Part shown: positions 58,803 through 64,000 of the stretch, piece after piece
How the letters are laid out: each line of letters starts with the position of its first letter
Numbering within the stretch: the stretch's first letter is position 1
NCBI GenBank assembly: GCA_951640165.1
Contig: OX621234.1
Span: forward strand, 33,112,549-33,176,548
Source: Pseudoips prasinana
Taxonomy: Eukaryota > Arthropoda > Insecta > Lepidoptera > Nolidae
DNA: 64,000 bases
Direction of reading: 5' to 3'
Notes under the pieces: generated by a model
What the model saw: only the letters and a program-made list of their open reading frames with translations
The model's database searches: none
What the model was told of the DNA's origin: nothing
Program-made: the position numbers and the translations under genes

Positions 58803-61706
58803 ATCAACAAGTTTAACAGAACTTTAATTAACGCGATTTTTTAAGATATTTATGTGGTTCATAAATGATTTATTTTGTTTTATAACGTCTTAAATAAATG
58901 GGTATTTCTTCAACATTTGGTCAAGCCCCGTATTGTTGCGAAAAAATATAATTTTGTCATGTCAATGCTAAAATAACAAATACGTACAGTTTTGGCAGTC
59001 GAAAATATTTCTTAAATTAGATTTTATTTTGCTCAAAACACGTCTAAATGTGTAATATGTTATGTTTTTATACAGTAACAAGTTATGATCAACGCTGAAG
59101 AATGGCCCAATTAATGAAACCAAAGTGTTATGTTTTGTTTACAAACGTTATCTGTAACGAATCTTTTATAGTATATAAATTTCGGCGGTTTCACAGGAAC
59201 TTCGTTATACATATTTAAAGTAATATAACCTATTTTGATCTCGTTACTGAATTTTTAATAGTGACTAGGTAAATAAATTACGTTTTTGCAGATAGTGGTT
59301 TCAAAACCAAAAATAAAATTATTTTAAATGTAAATCTGCATACTAAATAGTAATATATTAAAATTCTTTGTCAAACTTATAAATTGTAAATATTTTAAAA
59401 TTTTATTAGATTAGTTTTTATATGTATTGGGTATCAGGTAATCAGAAAATTCAGGGTGTCTTTGTGAATATGCCTGAAGCCGTGTTATCTATCACTGATA
59501 TAGCTATGCAGTGCTACTTTTTTTTAAATATGGCCTTTAAATGTTAGCAGCGTTCAAAAGGATGCAGACGCTTTTGGAGTGGTCGATTTTTGTCACCCAG
59601 ATAATCCACTAGACCTCACTCAGACTATTAAACCAAGGTGCAGTAAGCACAACAACCCATACCTTGACCTCCCATGAAACTAAAAAACGGTTAGGTCGTA
59701 GAGTTGTGATCTTATATATATCATGGTACTTAATCAGTAGTAGATAATAAAGTTTAGGGCTGATTCACTAGAATTTGTTACATTTCTTTATATATTATTG
59801 TTCACGGATAATGCTTTTGAGTTTATTATGTTGTTATTATTGTCTTGTTTCGTATGTTTACCCAGAATTTATTCTATAATTATTATTATTAGTTATTGTT
59901 AAAAATATTATAGCCCATATCAAAGATTTTTTGCTTTAAAAAAGCTTCATATAAAGCAAGCTCGCATTGTTATACAAAAAATTAATATTTTAGAAAATTT
60001 ATTGTTATCGGTTTATTTATGGTAAAAAGAAAAAGGACTTGCACAAAACGGGCGAGAAATGAACCCTTCACGTCGGACGTGGTGCGATGTTGTATGGAAA
60101 TGAACATGTTGTGAAATATAGATAAATTATAGATCACCTCAGTTACGAACTTTGATTGCTTTCAGCGGCGATGTTCTGGTCACATCGGGAATTTCGAAAA
60201 TATGCGGGCGCCAAGTAAAGTATCTGGGTTACGGAAGACCGTTACCGCATTTAACCTTTTGTCGGGTATTTTCAATTGCTTGGTTTTGTACTACAAACCA
60301 ATAGAGTTATAAATATGGTGTCGAAAAGACGCCAGCCCAGAGCTTTGTAAAGGCTTCACACGTTAGCGGTTTTCCTTATCGCTATGGGTAGCGTTAAATA
60401 TCCAGGTGATTGATTGTGTATTTGTGATTATGTGACTTTCTCCTCAAATGTATTCGTATTGTATTCTTCCATAATAAATTTTGACACAACGCACAGTTCT
60501 CTTTTAAGCCCAGATGAGAAAATACCTTACATATATGTATGTATGTTGTAAGGTAGCTTTCAACTGGTCGGTTAGTATACATTTAATGTTCTTTAAATTT
60601 ATAATTGATGTTATTATAAGATATACTTATAGGTATATGTTGTGTACGTAATATAGTTTTGGAATGCTCCTACGTGTGATATGTATATATATATATATTC
60701 GCATGGTTATTCTACAGTTAATGAAACAACCCTGTCTTGCTGTGTATCGAATATTTAGACTTCCTGTTATAAGTTGTCGAAAAATTGTGTACTGAGCAAA
60801 TACCATTATTGTGTTTTAACATTTATAGTTATAATTAATAACCGCACTCGGTCGCGGTCATTTTTACTTGAGAGTTAAGTGTAAATTGCGACTCGGTCGC
60901 GGTCATTTTTACTTGAGAGTTAAGTGTAAATTGCGATAGATGTCGTCTTGCGTCGCCATTAACGCATGTAAATGGTGACAGATATATAATTCAAGAGCTA
61001 GTTATGGATCACCTGAGAACTTATTTGTATAACACGCTGCCACATAACGCAGAAGTTCTGGTTCCATATCCCATCAGAAGGTGAGAGACAGAACAAGATT
61101 GGTTCCTTTGTTAAGTACACTGTTTTGTGGGCATCGTGCAAGTATGTGTGTTGATTTTATATAATAAGATGTAGTTTTAATCAAATTAGGTAGATATTAT
61201 ACTGTGTCAGAACTGAAAATTAATTTTTGCTCCTTTAAATTTCCAATTAATTAGTATAACATAAAATAATTTAGATTATTTAAGTGTAACAATTAGTACG
61301 AAAGAAGTGATGCCCTTGTATATTGAACTAATATTGCAAATGCGAAGTATTTTGTATTTATGTTTGTTCTGCCTTTTAACTTAATGCCCTTCAAGTTACA
61401 TAGATAAGTTTTACATATCATATGCATCATTATTTACTACAAAGGAAAAAGTCTATAGATCTGGAATTACTTAACAAGTACAATGTAGAAAACAATCATT
61501 ATTGTAGACAGGGAACCTTTCCCATTGTTTAAAAAAGAGTGGAAATCCAAATTATGCAGGAAAATTGTCAATCTTAACCTTTTACAGGCAGTAGGTATAT
61601 TTCTAATTTATTGGTTTTGGACCTTATTTTAAGCTAATAGAGTTCAAAATGTGGTGGTAACTATATCCCCACTGCCCGGGAAAGGGTTAAAGTCTGAAAT
61701 ACTGAT
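58803..61706. other. Intergenic region downstream of Clk
   Basis: AT-rich, no gene seen; the 45-bp duplication at 60846 is the only distinct feature. Confidence 0.5.
60846..60935 (+). repeat. Perfect 45-bp tandem duplication
   Basis: ACTCGGTCGCGGTCATTTTT and the rest of a 45-base unit occur twice, 60846-60890 and 60891-60935, without a mismatch. Intergenic, downstream of Clk. Confidence 0.9.
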
Positions 61707-61922
61707 TGTCCACGCATACACCGGTTACCGGGGGGAAGAGAGTGCGGGACGAACAGCGGCGGCCGCGGCGCAGCGGGTCGCCCCTCCATCTATCACTTAC
61801 TCGATATACCATACAGACCGCACGTGTGTCTACGATTAAAATATATTGTAAATTTTCTATTATAATAAACCTTTATATATATATTTAAATAAAGTATTTT
61901 ATTGAATGTCTAATCTCAGACA
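61707..61922 (+). mobile_element. Probable 5' LTR of a BEL/Pao retrotransposon
   Basis: Starts TGTCCACGCATACACCGG and ends CAGACA, i.e. TG...CA. A GC-rich promoter-like part (61740-61785) is followed by an AATAAA signal near the 3' end. The primer-binding site and gag follow at normal distances. The 3' LTR is outside the window, so the borders are inferred. Confidence 0.6.
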
Positions 61923-61927
61923 TTAAG

Positions 61928-61938
61928 TGGCGACCGTG
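61928..61938 (+). promoter_or_regulatory. Primer-binding site of the BEL/Pao element
   Basis: TGGCGACCGTG, the start of the arginine-tRNA-type primer site used by many insect LTR retrotransposons, six bases after the LTR end. Confidence 0.55.
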
Positions 61939-62684
61939 TTCTATTTTTATCGTATTCGCAAGCTTCGGATGCAGTCGTAATCGGAATTTACCGTTACGTT
62001 TGCGAGTTTGAACATTCAACGGAAAGCGGAGGTTGAAAAGGAATTGCTGCGTATGCTGCCGATGTGGAGAAGATTGCCAAGCAGAGCTGGACGTCTGGAC
62101 AATAATCTCACAGGGAGTTGGCCTATCCTTTTCACTATTTCTCGTTTTCCTCTTCATTTGTGTGCAGCTTAACGCTCCGAAAGTGTCAAAGTAGTATCTT
62201 GCTAACGCGTACTATCTTTCCTTTTAACTTCACTTCGGCTATTGCGCTATTAAGCATTTGTCACGCATTTTAAACTTAGTTTCAACTCAAACTTTGAACT
62301 TGATTTCATTGAGTTATCGAGATTCATTTAGTTTACAAGATAAAGACCACGTTATATAATAAAGCGGTCTGTGTTCCTTTTTGCTTGTGAAAGTGAATTA
62401 CCCAGCTCATTAGCAATCTATAATTTGCTATATTAAGATTAATAGCAAGCTGCAATATTAATCTACCCCAAACTCGTATAATATTAAATTATTTTGGTGA
62501 TTAACATTATAATTATTTTGCCAGATTGTCAAACCGGCGGCCATTTTGCCTGTCTTACACCAAGTGGCGTGCAGGTGGAACATCAGATCGGCGACTGCAA
62601 CGGCTGGACTCGATATCCGTGCGTCGTAACGGTTTGAATAATTTACATAACTACCTTGCCTAATTCATTTTTTTTTCTCTCGCC

Positions 62685-64000
62685 ATGGCTGATGATTTGC
62701 TAAAGGGATTACAAAAGAAACGCAGTATTATTAAGGGGAGATTAACCAAATTTAAAGATCATTTAAGTGTTTTGAGTCAAATTAGCTTAGATAAGATCAC
62801 TAGTAGTCAAATAAAAGAATTATCTATGAGAGTAGATAAGTTTCAAGATTTGTTTTCTGAATTTAACAGTTTACAGTCTGAAATATAATTAATTGCTTTG
62901 AATGAAGAAGAACAGTTGTCAGAAAGGGAGTGTATTGAGTCCCAATTCTATTCTCTTCTTTCCAAGGCTCAAGAATTAATAGAAGCTGCAAAGTCAAAAA
63001 AATCTGATATTAAAGAATGTATTTCTACGCAATGTTCGCACACTAATTCACATTCTAGCAATTCAATAAGATTGCCGACTATAGAATTACCAAAGTTTGA
63101 TGGAAATCATCTGAAATGGCTGGATTACAGGGATATTTTTGATTCTCTTGTAAATACTAATGATACCATTCCACCAATAAATAAATTTCACTATTTACGG
63201 TCTAGTCTCGAAGGTGGTGCCGCTGTCGTAATTAGATCGATTGAGTTTACATCGGATAATTATAAAAATGCGTGGAAAACTTTATGCGAACGGTATGATA
63301 ATAAAAATATTTTAATAAATAATCATCTCAAGTCGTTGTTATGCATTGATCCAATGACAAGAGAATCATTTAAAGTATTACGATACATAATCGATCATGT
63401 TTCCAAGAATTTAAGGTCTTTGCATACATTAGGTCTACCCACTGAGCATTGGGATGTATTAATAATTTTTACGGTCTCGGCAAAGTTAGATTCTAACACG
63501 AGTGGAAAGTGGGAAGAGTACAAAAACAATTTAAAGGAATTGCCATCGCTAGAGATATTTTTCTCATTCTTACGTTCTCGCGCAGATGTGTTGGAGACAA
63601 CGCATTATAATAAGTTCGATAAACAGGATAGCAAGTCGAACTATCAAAATAATAAATCAATAAAATCTTTTATTATGGCTACTGATTCAAATGAGGTTTT
63701 TAATTGTCTTATTTGTAATCAAAAGCATCGCGTTCACGAATGTCCTAAGTTCAAATCTATGAGTTGCGATGACAGAATTAACAAAGTTTCCCAATTAAAT
63801 TTGTGCATAAAATGTTTACGGAAAGGACACGATAGCAACCAGTGTCGTTTAAAAGGCTCTTGCCAAGTATGCAAAGGTAAACATAATACGCTATTGCATA
63901 AAGCTGAAAATCATTTGCAAACATTCTCAAATGACCCAACCACATCGAACGCACCATCTGTCGCCTTATCAGTTGTGACTATGACTCACACGCTATTGTG
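62685..64000 (+). pseudogene. BEL/Pao gag-pol polyprotein, 5' part, with in-frame stop, running off the window
   Basis: The frame starts MADDLLKGLQKKRSI with a coiled N-terminus. A TAA at 62886-62888 interrupts it, then the same frame stays open to the window end. After the stop come the BEL/Pao-typical gag domain (LPTIELPKFDGNHLKWLDYR, residues near 125) and a LCERYDNKNILINNHLKSL segment. Then three zinc knuckles: CLICNQKHRVHEC, CIKCLRKGHDSNQC and CQVCKGKHNTLLH. Protease, RT and integrase would lie beyond the window. The element encodes the particle and copying proteins of a retrotransposon; the stop suggests this copy is inactive, or that the first 67 codons are dispensable. Confidence 0.85.

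Noticed and set aside
61706..61888. Plus-strand open frames near 61700
   Set aside because: They lie in the LTR and show no domain.
1..64000. CRISPR arrays, bacterial operons, phage or plasmid features
   Set aside because: None seen; the spaced repeats are tandem minisatellites and the genes are intron-containing.

Overview
The window is AT-rich genomic DNA from a moth or butterfly (Lepidoptera). The evidence is an insect-type CLOCK protein spread over thirteen coding exons with long introns, plus many repeats of kinds common in lepidopteran genomes: short Helitrons ending in CTAG, tRNA-headed SINEs, RTE LINE ends with (GAT)n tails, and copia, BEL/Pao, piggyBac-like and P-like remnants. I see no bacterial genes, CRISPR arrays or plasmid features.

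The only real host gene I can support is Clock (Clk), + strand, 1040 to 58095. The thirteen coding segments join with consistent splice phases into 1866 nt, i.e. 621 residues plus stop. In order they encode an acidic N-terminus, the bHLH domain (14968-15116), PAS-A (17035-17216 onward), a linker, PAS-B (27202-27440), the PAC region (28294-28441), a low-complexity middle, a coiled-coil segment resembling the region encoded by mouse Clock exon 19 (52456-52590), and a proline/histidine-rich C-terminus. The product is the bHLH-PAS activator that pairs with CYC/BMAL1 on E-boxes and drives the circadian feedback loop. A second possible first exon lies at 12598-12608, and a speculative one inside intron 8 (31271-31281) is in frame with exon 9 and would give a protein without bHLH and PAS.

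Layout: 1-1040, upstream flank with a Helitron and a short 5' leader carrying a tiny uORF. 1078-14967, intron 1, with a decayed minus-strand copia element (2385-5775), a piggyBac-like non-autonomous element (6355-7802), SINEs, a Helitron and a tandem array just before the bHLH exon. 17217-22549, intron 3, with a broken P-element-like transposase interrupted by a LINE fragment and by a CACTG-ended element that left a TTA duplication. 28442-42614, intron 8, with Helitrons, a 62-bp tandem array, nested SINEs, a MITE and a perfect 34-bp palindrome. 42799-57915, later introns with more SINE, Helitron and LINE fragments. 58096-61706, 3' UTR and intergenic DNA. 61707-64000, the 5' LTR, primer-binding site and gag-like start of a BEL/Pao retrotransposon running off the window.

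No coordinated multi-gene system is visible. The strongest leads are the alternative Clk first exons, the several ambiguous acceptors inside Clk, the CACTG-ended element carrying fragments of an uncharacterised protein family, and several long hairpins in Clk introns. Splice calls were made by eye from phase, GT/AG consensus and protein similarity, without transcript data.
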